Under the pieces are notes generated by a model. It was not told the DNA's origin and did no database searches. It saw only the letters and a list, made by a program, of their open reading frames with translations. Position numbers and translations under genes: made by a program. Shown piece by piece: positions 51,097-60,030 of a DNA stretch of 64,000 nucleotides (the stretch's first letter is position 1; each line of letters begins with the position of its first letter). The stretch is from Oscillospiraceae bacterium (GTDB taxonomy: Bacteria > Bacillota > Clostridia > Oscillospirales > Oscillospiraceae), in contig JAETQF010000010.1 in the NCBI GenBank assembly GCA_021770845.1, forward strand, positions 23,667 through 87,666, in the 5' to 3' direction.

Positions 51097-52173
51097 ATGA
51101 AGCGCGTGATCTGTCTGTTTTCCGCCCTGCTGCTCCTGTTCCTGTCCGCCTGCGGCGACACCACCGGCGAACCCACCGCCACCCCGGAGCCCACCGTCAC
51201 CCCGGAGGCCACCGCCACTCCGGAGCCCACCCCGGAACCCACCCCGGAGCCCATCCGGGAGCCCCTCACCGGCCTGCCCTGTGAGGAGGATCTCTCCGGC
51301 GCCCGCCCGGTGGCCATTATGCTGAACAATTTGAAGGCCGCCCTGCCCCAGCAGGGGAACAGCCAGGCCGATATCATCTACGAGGTGCTGGCCGAGGGCG
51401 GCATCACCCGGATGCTGGCGGTGTACCAGCACCCCGAGCGGGTGGGGCTCATCGGCTCCGTCCGCTCCGCCCGGCAGTACTACTGGGAGCTGGCCCAGGG
51501 CCATGACGCGGTGTACATCCACGCCGGCGCCAGCCCCGAGTTCTACGAAACCAAGAGCCGGCTGGGCCTGTTCACCGTGGACGGGGTCAACGGCCGCTTC
51601 AGCGGGAATGGGACGTTCTGGCGGGATCGGGATCGCATCGCCGGCCACCACTACGCCGTGGAGCACTCCCTGCTCACCTCCGGCGAGACCATCGCGGCCA
51701 TGCTCACCAAGGAGGAAAAAACGGCCCATACCGAGGGCTACCGGTACGAGATGGCCTTTGCCGAGGAGGTTACCCCTACCGGCGGCCAGAACGCCGTCAC
51801 CGTCACCGTCCCCTTCTCCAACTACAAATCCGGCGTGTTCCGCTATGACCCGGCCACCAAGCTGTACGCGGTGGAGGAGTACGGCCAGCCTTACATTGAC
51901 GGCAACGACAACACCCAGGTGGCGGTCACCAACCTGCTGGTGCTCCAAACCACCTGCACCGTGGTGGACGACAAGGGCCGGATCACCGTGGATCTGTCCT
52001 CCGGCAGCGGCTGGTTCGCCTGCGGCGGCAAAATGGCCCCCATCACCTGGCAGAAGGGGGACGCCAACCAGCAGCTGCGCTATTTCCAGGAGGACGGCTC
52101 CCCCCTGACCCTGGGCGTGGGCAAGAGCTACGTGTGCATCATCCCCACCAACCGCACCGTCACCGCGGAATAA
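51097..52173 (+). CDS. DUF3048 (YerB-like) lipoprotein
   Basis: 358 residues. Signal peptide and lipobox LSAC (VICLFSALLLLFLSAC), then a Thr-Pro-Glu linker of repeated TPEPT units (about 27-54), then two DUF3048 domains (RPVAIMLNNLKAALPQQG, RSARQYYWELAQGHDA, and the C-terminal GSGWFACGGKMAPITWQKGD). YerB-like proteins sit on the outer membrane face; function not established. GGAGGG 8 bases before the ATG at 51097. Confidence 0.9.
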   Translation: MKRVICLFSALLLLFLSACGDTTGEPTATPEPTVTPEATATPEPTPEPTPEPIREPLTGLPCEEDLSGARPVAIMLNNLKAALPQQGNSQADIIYEVLAEGGITRMLAVYQHPERVGLIGSVRSARQYYWELAQGHDAVYIHAGASPEFYETKSRLGLFTVDGVNGRFSGNGTFWRDRDRIAGHHYAVEHSLLTSGETIAAMLTKEEKTAHTEGYRYEMAFAEEVTPTGGQNAVTVTVPFSNYKSGVFRYDPATKLYAVEEYGQPYIDGNDNTQVAVTNLLVLQTTCTVVDDKGRITVDLSSGSGWFACGGKMAPITWQKGDANQQLRYFQEDGSPLTLGVGKSYVCIIPTNRTVTAE

Positions 52174-52289
52174 TGTTTAAAAAGCGCAAATTTTCCAGCA
52201 TAGCGGACTTTTCCCGGCGCAAACTACCTTTGTGACAAAAAATCGTTCCTTCCCGCGGCGCGGGCAGGGACGCAAAGGAGGTTTGCACC

Positions 52290-52508
52290 ATGTTTCTGGA
52301 CAAGATCGCCCTGGCCCTGTCCATCATCGGCGGGCTGAACTGGGGGCTCATCGGGCTGCTGAACTTTGACCTGGTGGCCTTTATCAGCGGCGGCTCCGGC
52401 ACCTGGCTGGCCCGCATCATCTACACCATCGTGGGTCTGGCCGCTCTGTGGTGCCTCACCCTGCTGTTCCGCCCGGAGGAGAGCCGCCACAGGCACAGCC
52501 CCGCGTAA
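52290..52508 (+). CDS. DUF378 small membrane protein
   Basis: 72 residues, two membrane helices (ALALSIIGGLNWGLIGLL and IYTIVGLAALWCLTLLF) and the GGLNWGLIG motif that defines DUF378. AAAGGAGG 8 bases before the ATG is near ideal, so it is well expressed if transcribed. Function unknown. Confidence 0.88.
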   Translation: MFLDKIALALSIIGGLNWGLIGLLNFDLVAFISGGSGTWLARIIYTIVGLAALWCLTLLFRPEESRHRHSPA

Positions 52509-52561
52509 CAGCGGACGGAGCCCATCCCAACCCTGAAGCGAATCCGGGCGGCACGCCGCCC

Positions 52562-52597
52562 AAACGGAGAGGCGCCCGCTCGGGCGCCTCTCCGTTT
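52562..52597 (+). terminator. Terminator of the DUF378 gene
   Basis: AAACGGAGAGGCGCCCG and its complement with a 2-4 base loop, followed by TTTG. The stem is symmetric and can also end minus-strand transcripts. Confidence 0.82.
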
Positions 52598-52805
52598 GTC
52601 TGCCGCCGCACTTCTCCGGGACGCGCTGCGAGCCCAGCTTCTCTCTGGCCCCGTCCAGCAGCGTCCCGCTGGTTTGGATGGCGTACTGCACCGCCGGCCC
52701 CGCGGGGGCCGCCTCCTTCACGGGGGCCGCAAGCTCCCGGTCAAGCTCCAGCCCCGCCAGGGGTTGGAGCAGGATGGAGATCCGGCGCTCCGCCGCCCTT
52801 GGGTG
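52598..52805 (-). pseudogene. Possible coding remnant
   Basis: On the minus strand a frame of about 65 codons reads as ordinary protein (RRISILLQPLAGLELDREL, VQYAIQTSGTLLDGAREKLG) with no start codon or ribosome site and no recognised family; it runs into the terminator at 52562-52597. It looks like the last part of a lost gene. It could also be chance in GC-rich DNA. The 52509-52820 gap holds nothing else. Confidence 0.3.
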
Positions 52806-52820
52806 TTGGTTTTTTCAGCC

Positions 52821-54173
52821 TTACTCCGTAATCACGGGCCGCGTTCCCTCCGCCCGCTGGATCCAGTCCAGCAGCCGCTCCCGCAGCTCCGCCTTTACCT
52901 GGGCATAGGCCGGATCGGCCGCCACGTTGTTCAGCTGGTGGGGATCCCGCCTCATGTCGTACAGGAAGTCGTCGGCGTATGTCTCCGCCGCGGCGAACTC
53001 GCCGCCGTTGACGCCGGGGGCATAGACGGAATACAGGTAGTCCGCCGTGCGCAGACACCGGCCCACCCGGCTCTCCGAGATCTGGGCAAAGGCCTCGTTC
53101 AGCCTGGTATCGTCCTTTTTCTCCACCACATCAAGGAGGTTTTCCCCGATCATGGCATCCCCCACGTCCACCCCGGCCAGGGCCAGGATGGTCTTGGGCA
53201 GGCTGGCGGTGCTCACCACGTCCTCCACCGCCGCGCCGCCCCGGAAGGGCCCGCCGGCGATCACCAGGGGCACATGGAGGGCCGAGTCGTGGCAGGTGCG
53301 CTTATAGTCGTCGCAGCCGTTGAGGTGGCCGTCCTGGTTGCGGGTCTTGAAGTGGGAGCCGTGGTCGGAGGCAAAGAGGATCACCGTGTCCTCATACAGC
53401 CCCTCGTCCTTCAGCCGCTGCATCAGGCGGCCCAGGTTCTCGTCCAGGCTGGCGCACTGGCCCAGGTAATCCGGGTACTCCTCCGCCGCGTTGCCCCCCA
53501 AAGCCTTCAGATCCCCCGGCAGAATAAAGTCCTTGAACCGCTCCTTGGAGCCGTCGGGGCCCTCATAATGCCTCCGGTCGTTCTGGTGGTGGGGCTCGAT
53601 CTGGGAGATGGTCATAAAGAAGGGCTTCTTTTTATCATAGGTATCAAAGAAGTGCAGGGCCAGATCGGTGATGCAGTCCGCCCGGTAGCCCTTGAAGTCC
53701 ACCTGGTTGTTGTTCTCGTCGAACACAAAGCCGTCATAGCCGTGGGAGGTGAACTCCAGCACGTCTGCCGCCCGCCAGTAGCCGGTGTAGCCCCCCCGCA
53801 GCTCCCGGGGGATGGCGGTGACGGTGTGATCCACCGCCGGGGGCTTCCCAAGCTCGCCGTCGCTGGCCAGATGCCACTTGCCGATGTAGGCCGTCTCGTA
53901 GCCCGCCTCCTCCAGATAGCTGCCCAGGGTTTTCACCCCCGCCGGGAGCATGAGGTTGTTGCGGAAGCAGCCCGTCTCGGTGGGCCATCTGCCGGTCTGG
54001 AACAGGGCGCGGCAGGGGCCGCACACCGGCTGGGGGGAGAAGGCGTTGTCAAACTTGACGCCCTCCCGGGCCAGCCGATCCAGGTTGGGGGTGATGTCCA
54101 GGGGCTGGCCGAAGCAGCCGCAGGTGTCCCATCGCTGCTGGTCGGTAAAGTAGAAGATGATGTTATTGGGCAT
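52821..54173 (-). CDS. Sulfatase (Cys type)
   Basis: 450 residues. Hydrolyses sulfate esters, probably on host or dietary glycans. The first metal site FTDQQRWDTCG, the active-site motif VCGPCRALFQTGRWP (Cys-x-Pro-x-Arg, the Cys to be turned into formylglycine), and the FASDHGSHF metal site are complete. No signal peptide, so a cytosolic enzyme acting on imported sulfated sugars. No anaerobic sulfatase-maturating enzyme is encoded nearby, so one must exist elsewhere. A decayed membrane-protein tail ends 3 bases upstream. Confidence 0.93.
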   Translation of the reverse strand: MPNNIIFYFTDQQRWDTCGCFGQPLDITPNLDRLAREGVKFDNAFSPQPVCGPCRALFQTGRWPTETGCFRNNLMLPAGVKTLGSYLEEAGYETAYIGKWHLASDGELGKPPAVDHTVTAIPRELRGGYTGYWRAADVLEFTSHGYDGFVFDENNNQVDFKGYRADCITDLALHFFDTYDKKKPFFMTISQIEPHHQNDRRHYEGPDGSKERFKDFILPGDLKALGGNAAEEYPDYLGQCASLDENLGRLMQRLKDEGLYEDTVILFASDHGSHFKTRNQDGHLNGCDDYKRTCHDSALHVPLVIAGGPFRGGAAVEDVVSTASLPKTILALAGVDVGDAMIGENLLDVVEKKDDTRLNEAFAQISESRVGRCLRTADYLYSVYAPGVNGGEFAAAETYADDFLYDMRRDPHQLNNVAADPAYAQVKAELRERLLDWIQRAEGTRPVITE

Positions 54174-54176
54174 GGA

Positions 54177-54420
54177 TCAGGGCTCCTTTCCGGCGGCCTG
54201 GGCCGCCTTGCGTTCGTTCGGCCTGCCGTGCGCCATGGCGTCCGCCGCCGCCACGAGCAGAACCAGAAACAGGATGCAGCAGATGCTGCTGAAGAAGATG
54301 GCGGGGCCCGCCGGACGCCACGTCGTTCCCGCCTGCCGCCGTCTGGCTGGGCTTGGCCAGCATGGTCAGGGCCAGGCCGGCGTCCAGGCTCCTCGTTTCA
54401 TTGCGAGTTCTCGTTTTCCC
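54177..54420 (-). pseudogene. Decayed C-terminus of a membrane protein
   Basis: In the frame ending at the TGA just before the sulfatase ATG, AIFFSSICCILFLVLLVAAA is a clear membrane helix with a charged tail (HGRPNERKAAQAAGKEP). The upstream part (LTMLAKPSQTAAGGNDVASG) lies in another frame, so at least one shift has occurred, and no start is seen. It probably was a transporter co-transcribed with the sulfatase. The family cannot be named. 54421-54680 holds only A/T-rich non-coding DNA. Confidence 0.5.
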
Positions 54421-54680
54421 TATTTTGTCAGATGGGGCTTGTGCCGCGGGCCGCGCCCGGGATGGCTTTACTGTAACACAAACAGCGGCGATCATTCAAT
54501 ATCTCAAAGGGGAACTGGCAGTAAGTTGTCCGGTTTTTGTTCTTTTCGTAAAAACTTTCCTGTTTATTATTCAATTTTCCGGCGTTTTATACAAAACCGC
54601 CGGGTGGATGAATCGCATCAAACCCTATACCTGACGCCAAGCCGCCAGACAGGCGGAGGCTGAGGGACTGACCCAACTGA

Positions 54681-54884
54681 TCAACGGCGTCTGCCGCCCA
54701 GGCACATCTGGTCAATCTCTCTCTGAACTGCCGCTATCTGCTCCTGGATATCCGCCTGCGCCTGTTCATCGTGATTCTGCATCGCTAACCGCATCCGCAT
54801 ATTCAGGGAATACAGCCGATCCTTTAAGCTGTTCAGCGTCATGCCGCAGTTGATCGCGCCTGGCTCGGATGGATGATCTCCCAT
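54681..54884 (-). CDS. Small coiled-coil protein
   Basis: 67 residues. A strong AGGAGG 5 bases before the ATG marks a real gene. Residues 15-60 (LNSLKDRLYSLNMRMRLAMQ, then AQADIQEQIAAVQREIDQM) form a likely helix or coiled coil; the C-terminus is basic (LGGRRR). No family recognised. Last gene after the Gld-type ABC operon, separated from it by a hairpin at 54900-54935. Confidence 0.65.
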   Translation of the reverse strand: MGDHPSEPGAINCGMTLNSLKDRLYSLNMRMRLAMQNHDEQAQADIQEQIAAVQREIDQMCLGGRRR

Positions 54885-54899
54885 GTTGTCCTCCTGTTC

Positions 54900-54935
54900 A
54901 GGGCTGGCACAGCAGTTCGGTACTGTGCCAGCCCT
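54900..54935. terminator. Hairpin between the ABC operon and the small gene
   Basis: AGGGCTGGCACAG and its exact complement around a 10-base loop; the only T run (TCTTTT) is on the plus strand, so termination of the minus transcript is uncertain. It ends 4 bases before the small gene's ribosome site. Confidence 0.55.
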
Positions 54936-54946
54936 GTCTTTTCGTC

Positions 54947-56055
54947 TTAGCCCAGCACAATGGCATGGACTGCTTCCATCAGGTCAACCACCGCGGCGCG
55001 CTCCACCAGGGACACGCTCTCGCCGTCTATCACCGCGAGGCAGCGGCTTCCGTCATATCGGTACAATTTGATCTCCACCTGCGGGAAACTCTCGTTGTCC
55101 AGGTAAACGGTCAGTCCGATCTCCTCCTTCTGCGTGGGCCGCTCATCGGTAAACTCGTCTGCGGTCAGATTTTCCAGGGAAGATTGGAGGCCGCCGATAT
55201 CCAGGCCGCCCTCGCCCTGATAAAACCAGGTGGAGTTGTCTTTACCCTTTTCGGACGTAAGGGTGTAGCTGTTCCCTTCCAGGGAAATATCGATCCGCTG
55301 GACATCGGAAAAGTCTGCCCAGATCACCTCCGAGTGGCGCAGGTCGCTGCGGGACGCCGCCGCCAGCTTCTTGTAGCTGCTGGAGGACACTTCGTAGATG
55401 ATTTGGGATTCACCAACCCGGATATACGCCGAGAGTTCCGCCTCCTCGCCGTCCTGCGCTTCTTCAGCGGCCTTTACATCCTCCGGATCGGGGCTGACAT
55501 AGAGAATAAAGGTGTCCTCAACTTCTTCGCCGTCCTCTCCTTCCAAAATATAGTCCACGGTGATGGTCAGTTCAGGCGCGTCCAGGCCGTATGCCCGCAA
55601 TTCCTCATCCGTCGCGTGATAGGACACATAGTTGACTGGATTCAGATTGGTGATGCTCCGCAGATAGCCGTCCACCTTGGAGGTGTCCAGCGGCAGAGTT
55701 TTGCCGTTCTGCTGCGTAAAGTAGCTGTCCCCGTCGCTGTAGGTATCCGTGCTGTTTTCCTGATAAGTGATGCTGTACGTTTCCGCGCCCTCAAATTGAA
55801 TTTTGGTCACATGGTCAAAGGCCGGGATCTCATCATGGTCGATCATGTCGCTGAGCACAGCGTCATACTCGTCCAGCGGGTCATGCTTCACCAGCAGGAG
55901 AGAAACTGTACCGATTCGCTGGGCAGCTCCAGGATGATCTCCCCGGTTTCCCTGATCTGCTCCTTCCGCTCCTCCATCTGGGTGACCGCAAAGGTGCCGA
56001 TACAGGCCGCGGCCAAAATTCCCAACAGGATATATAACCTTTTAGACCGGTTCAT
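54947..56055 (-). pseudogene. DUF4340 protein of the Gld-type ABC operon, frameshifted
   Basis: Residues 1-55 (MNRSKRLYILLGILAAACIG.., one membrane helix, ending ELPSESVQFLSCW) stop at a TGA at 55888-55890. The remaining 314 codons continue in another frame, with DUF4340 features (DHVTKIQFEGAETYSITYQE, LPLDTSKVDGYLRSITNLN). So a one- or two-base shift near 55,890-55,910 splits the gene. DUF4340 proteins are outer-face partners of GldG-type exporters. Sequencing error cannot be ruled out. Confidence 0.75.
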
Positions 56056-57498
56056 TTTGCAGCCTCCTTCTTTTCAGCACCACCCAGACGCCGATACCGA
56101 GGTACGCCAGCGGGAACACGCCGATCATCAGCGCCTTCAGCAGCGAGGCGGTGGAGCTGTTGATGGACAGGTAGTTGTAGTTCAGCGACTTGCTGCGGAT
56201 GGCCATCGCCTCTGTCTCATCGATCAGCGAGGCCAGAGCGTTCATTCCCAGGCTGCTGTTGGCCCCGGAGGAGGCGGCGTTATAGGCATCCTCCAGGAAG
56301 TAGGAGGAGGTAAACCAGACGATCTGGCCCTCCCCGGCGGTTTCGATGGAGACAGCCAGGGCGAAGGGGCCGTCAATGTCCCCGTCCTCCTTCTCAACGT
56401 CCGTCATACCGTAGCCCGCCAGCTTGCTGTAGGCCATGCCGGAGGTCGTCAGCAGCTCCGTCACCGTTCCGCCGCCGGAATTTCCAGTGACCGTCAGGCC
56501 CAAGGAGATGGGCATAATGGGATGGTATTTCTCATCTATCAATGGATCGGTGATGGTATCGCTGTTCATATCGGGCAGCAGCGCCATCGGCCCCTGCCGG
56601 AGGAAGCCGTTGTAATGGTTTCGATCCCCCTCAACCACGATCCCCTGTTGGCCTGGACTCCGTAGTCCGCCAGCAGGCTGTAGAGGTTTTCCAGGATGCC
56701 GTCCTGCATCGGCCCGGCCACGACAAACAGCTTTCCGCCCTCTGCCGCGTAGTCCGCCAAACGCTCTTTTTCCTCTTGTGACAGATCGCTCTCCGGGGCG
56801 TAGATCACCACGCAGTCCGCATCCTCGGGGACAGCGTCCACCGTGAGCAGAGAGAGGGCTTGCGTTTCCATGTTCTCCTTTTCGATCTGCTCCCGGAAAG
56901 AAGCCGGAAGCTCGGCCTCCCCATGGCCCTCCAGGATGTAGAGCTGGGGGAAGTCCTGGCTGACGACATAGTCGATGGCGGAGGTGATGGCCCCCTCGCC
57001 GTCAAAAGAGGTGTTGTAGGAATAGGAGTAGAGGTCAGCTTCCTGGATATAGATGTCATCATAGCCGATAAAGCGGCTGCGGTCACCGCACTCCACGATC
57101 AGGCTGTTGTTCCGCACCGTCTCGTCTGTGTACTGCTCCGCAAAGATGGGATAGACGTCCGGGTTCTTCTTCACCACCTGGATATGGTCGGAGAGACTGT
57201 CATACTTACCCAGCAGATTCTCAATCACCGCGTCCTCCTGGCCGGACTGCACCACCCAGTAGATGGTCACATCCTGCTCCAGAGCGTTGACTACCACCTT
57301 GGTATTGCTGGTGATGGAGTAGAGCTTGGAGGCGCTGATGTCATACTTGGTCACAGCGATGGGCAGGGCGGAGGCGAAGATGTTGACGACAACCAGGATC
57401 GCCAGCACCACCACGGAGATCGTCAGCGAGTAGGAGCCGCCCCGCAGAGCGTTCCGGTTTGACGCTCCGCTGGATTTTTGGAAGTTCCATTTTTTCAT
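56042..57498 (-). pseudogene. GldG-type ABC exporter auxiliary subunit, frameshifted
   Basis: N-terminal part (to about 56,640) has a membrane helix and the GldG/ABC-2 auxiliary domain (NTKVVVNALEQDVTIYW, YILEGHGEAELPASF). At 56,640-56,650 the frame breaks where AAC AGG GG ATC lacks one G of a G run; the next frame resumes exactly with VVEGDRNHYNGFLRQGP and ends with a membrane helix and KRRRLQNEPV. One missing G restores a 485-residue protein. Overlaps the DUF4340 gene by 14 bases. Confidence 0.82.
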
Positions 57499-57728
57499 CA
57501 GTTGTACCTCCGTTTCTCCAGCGATTGGATAGACAGAAACAGGAAGAACACGATCACACTGGCATAGTAAACAATAGAGGTCATATCGGAAACCCCGTTG
57601 ACAAAGCCGGTGAACCGGTCAAACAGGGATAATTTTGTCATAATGTCGGGCAGCAGGCCCGCCCCGAATACATAGGCGGTCATGGAGTGAAAGTAGCTTT
57701 TCAGCTCGTGCTTCAGTACCGCCGTCAT
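57498..57728 (-). CDS. ABC-2 permease (GldF type) with a large internal deletion
   Basis: 76 residues where about 280 are expected. The first 23 (MTAVLKHELKSYFHSMTAYV) match the start of GldF-like permeases, and the rest (LFDRFTGFVNGVSDMTSIVY, then VIVFFLFLSIQSLEKRRYN) matches their last helix and end. The four or five central membrane helices are missing, in frame. It cannot form a working channel. Its start overlaps the ATPase gene (ATGA) and its stop overlaps gldG (TGATG). Confidence 0.8.
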   Translation of the reverse strand: MTAVLKHELKSYFHSMTAYVFGAGLLPDIMTKLSLFDRFTGFVNGVSDMTSIVYYASVIVFFLFLSIQSLEKRRYN

Positions 57729-58720
57729 TCCTCTGTCACCTCGCTTTCCACCAGCTCCGCCTCCACGGCAGGAGGTTGGGGCTCCTCCTCGGCCAGCTCC
57801 AGGAAGATGTCCTCCAGATTGGCCTTTTTCACGGTCAGCTCCAGCAGGGTCTCGCCGGCGGCGGCGAACGCGGAGAAGATCCGGCGGGAGAGGTCGAAGG
57901 CGCTGCTGAGGTCGGTTTTGACCCGGGCGGTTACCAATCCGCCCTCCGCCGCTTCCAGCGTCAGGTCTGTGATGTGGTCGATAGTCCCCAGGAGCGCCCG
58001 AATCTCATCCGCAGCGGCGTCGGTGGTCAGCGCCACCTCGTTGTGGGACAGCAGGTGCTTTTCCAGATTCTCCGGGGTGTCGAAGGCCACCAGCCTTCCC
58101 TTGGCGATCATGAGGATCTGGTCGCAGATGGCCCGCACCTCGGAGAGAATGTGGGAGCTGAAAATGACCGTATGGGTCTGCCCCAGCTCTTTGATCAGAT
58201 CCCGAATTTCGATGATCTGAATGGGATCCAGGCCCACGGTGGGCTCATCCAGGATGATGACCTTGGGGCTGCCCAGCAGGGCCTGGGCGATGCCCACCCG
58301 CTGTTTGTAGCCCTTGGACAGCGCGGAGATGCGGCGATGGGCCGCCTCCCCGATCCCCGTCTGCGCGATCACCCCGTCCATCTGCCGGGCCAGCTCCGCC
58401 CCCCCCCGCAGGCCCTTGGCCTCGCCCACAAAGCGCAGGTACTCCTCCGGCGTCTCGTTCAGATAGAGCGGGGGCTGCTCCGGGAGATACCCGATGAGCT
58501 TTTTGGCCCGCTCCGGCTCCTCAAAAATGTCGTGGCCGTCAATGCGGACGCTGCCCTCCGTGGCGGACAGGCAGCCGGTCATGATGTTCATGGTGGTGGA
58601 CTTGCCCGCGCCATTCGGCCCTAAGAAACCGTATATTTGGCCGCTGTCCACGGTGAAGCTCAGGTCTGATACCGCCAGCTGCCCGCCATAGCGTTTGGTG
58701 AGATGGGATAGTTCAATCAA
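57725..58720 (-). CDS. ABC transporter ATPase (GldA type)
   Basis: 331 residues. Walker A FLGPNGAGKSTTMN, signature LSKGYKQRVGIAQALLG, Walker B VIILDEPTVGLD and the H-loop FSSHILSEV are intact. A C-terminal extension of about 100 residues (LLSHNEVALTTDAAADEIRA) is usual for exporter ATPases of this group. First gene of the four-gene operon with GldF, GldG and DUF4340 proteins; its partners look broken while it is not. Confidence 0.92.
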   Translation of the reverse strand: MIELSHLTKRYGGQLAVSDLSFTVDSGQIYGFLGPNGAGKSTTMNIMTGCLSATEGSVRIDGHDIFEEPERAKKLIGYLPEQPPLYLNETPEEYLRFVGEAKGLRGGAELARQMDGVIAQTGIGEAAHRRISALSKGYKQRVGIAQALLGSPKVIILDEPTVGLDPIQIIEIRDLIKELGQTHTVIFSSHILSEVRAICDQILMIAKGRLVAFDTPENLEKHLLSHNEVALTTDAAADEIRALLGTIDHITDLTLEAAEGGLVTARVKTDLSSAFDLSRRIFSAFAAAGETLLELTVKKANLEDIFLELAEEEPQPPAVEAELVESEVTEE

Positions 58721-58752
58721 GAGTGTCCCTCCTTCTGATTCGGAATGGGGCC

Positions 58753-58822
58753 ATTATAGCAGGCGAACTTAAAAGCAAGTTAAAAAGCAAACGCACGCTA
58801 TTGACTTTTTTCAAAAGCGTGC
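58753..58822. promoter_or_regulatory. Divergent control region with MarR-type operator
   Basis: GCACGCTATTG (58793-58803) and CAAAAGCGTGC (58812-58822) form an 11-base inverted repeat with one mismatch. It covers the marR-like gene's promoter (TTGACT at 58801 and TATTAT at 58823). A minus-strand TATAAT at 58753-58758 serves the ABC operon; AACTT..AAGTT lies between. A bound regulator would silence its own gene and could reach the ABC promoter. Confidence 0.65.
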
Positions 58823-58852
58823 TATTATTATGGTTATCAGGAGGGATGCCCC

Positions 58853-59275
58853 ATGGAGCAGGCACGGGACTGCGGAATGCTGATCAAGCAGATCCATGAC
58901 GAGCTGTCAAAAAACGCCAACAACGCCCTGCGATCTCAGAACATTACCCTGGCGCAGCTGGAGGTTCTGGATCAACTGAATCAAGCGCCGGAAGGGCGCT
59001 ATTCCCTGAAGGAGCTGGAGCAGATCCTCCACGTAGCCCAGTCCACGGCGGCGGGGATCATTTCCCGGCTGGAGCAGAAGGGCTTTGTGGTGGGCTTTGG
59101 GGACGCGGGGGATCGGCGAATCAAACGGGTGCAAATCACACCAGCTGGTGTGGAATGCGTCCGCACCGCCCTGCACCACCGGGCGGAAGCAGAGGCGATC
59201 CTCCTCTCCAGCCTGACGGAAGCCGAGCGGGACGTCTTTTATATGCTCCTAAAAAAGGTGCGGGACTCCCTGTAA
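58853..59275 (+). CDS. MarR-family regulator
   Basis: 140 residues. Winged helix with ITLAQLEVLDQLNQAPEGRY, recognition helix region ILHVAQSTAAGIISRLEQKG and the wing DRRIKRVQITPAG. Dimeric, usually released from DNA by small lipophilic ligands. Divergent from the ABC operon with a candidate operator between; likely regulates both. Confidence 0.92.
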   Translation: MEQARDCGMLIKQIHDELSKNANNALRSQNITLAQLEVLDQLNQAPEGRYSLKELEQILHVAQSTAAGIISRLEQKGFVVGFGDAGDRRIKRVQITPAGVECVRTALHHRAEAEAILLSSLTEAERDVFYMLLKKVRDSL

Positions 59276-59277
59276 AG

Positions 59278-59303
59278 CTGCCGCCGCTGAATTGCGGCGG
59301 CAG
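59278..59303 (+). terminator. Hairpin after the marR-like gene
   Basis: CTGCCGCCGC-TGAATT-GCGGCGGCAG, perfect 10-bp stem 2 bases after the stop; no T run follows, so termination is uncertain. Bases 59304-59526 hold no recognised gene or site. Confidence 0.5.
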
Positions 59304-59526
59304 GCTTCGGCTCAAATGAACAGCAAGCTATTAAAATCGTCCTGTTGAATTGAGAGGGGATCCACTCCATGGGGAGGCCGGCGGGCGGCCTCCCGGAAAT
59401 GGGCGGCGGAACCCTCCGGTGAAAAAATTTTGATTCCCGCCGGTTTCTTTTAAGTTGTTTTTGAGTTCGGCGTTTATACTGACAGCAGGCTTTTCGTTGG
59501 AAAGCTCTGCCGGAAGGAGGGTGCCT

Positions 59527-60030
59527 ATGATACGGAATCAAAGAAAGGCGGTTGTGCTGCCGCTGCTGTTGCTGCTGTTGTCCGGCTGCGCAGGCATAGG
59601 CGCCGCGCCCCCCGCGGAAGCGGGCAGAGAGGAGCTTTCCGTGGCGGCGCTGTTTCAGACGGAAAGCGGAGATACGCTCCATGGCAGCGCCGTCCGCCTC
59701 TCCACGGAGACAGGCAGCGATTACTGCCAGGTGCGCCATGACGGAACGGCCAGCATTTCCGGCCTGCCAAGAAGCGGGGAGCTGCTGCTGACCCTGTTTG
59801 ACCCGCAGCGGGAGGTGCAGGGCGCCATGACGCTGTTCCTTGACCAAGGCGCCGTCATCGACGCCACCACCAGCGAGGACGGCGTGGGATACATTACGAT
59901 CCGAGAGGACACCGGCGAAGTGGCGCTGCTGTTTGTTCTGACGGAGAGCGGAGCCTTGCAATGCACGCTTTGGCTTGCGGGAACACCTTCCCCCCATGGG
60001 GAGCCGCCGGTAGAAGGGAGCTTGGCATGA
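59527..60030 (+). CDS. Small lipoprotein of the alarmone/two-component operon
   Basis: 167 residues. Signal peptide with lipobox LSGC (VVLPLLLLLLSGC). The mature part (about 35-167) is beta-rich (GSAVRLSTETGSDYCQVRHD, DGVGYITIREDTGEVALLF) with no recognised family. GAAGGAGGG 5-8 bases before the ATG. Its stop overlaps the alarmone synthetase start (ATGA). Position ahead of a sensor kinase suggests a ligand-binding or signalling accessory, by inference only. Confidence 0.72.
   Translation: MIRNQRKAVVLPLLLLLLSGCAGIGAAPPAEAGREELSVAALFQTESGDTLHGSAVRLSTETGSDYCQVRHDGTASISGLPRSGELLLTLFDPQREVQGAMTLFLDQGAVIDATTSEDGVGYITIREDTGEVALLFVLTESGALQCTLWLAGTPSPHGEPPVEGSLA

Noticed and set aside
51170..51260. 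Short tandem repeats that could suggest a repeat array
   Set aside because: They encode the Thr-Pro-Glu linker of the DUF3048 lipoprotein, in frame and of irregular unit length. No CRISPR-like repeats or spacers occur in the window.
54421..54680. Short plus-strand frames in the A/T-rich gap
   Set aside because: No ribosome site, no family motif and biased composition; nothing supports a gene.
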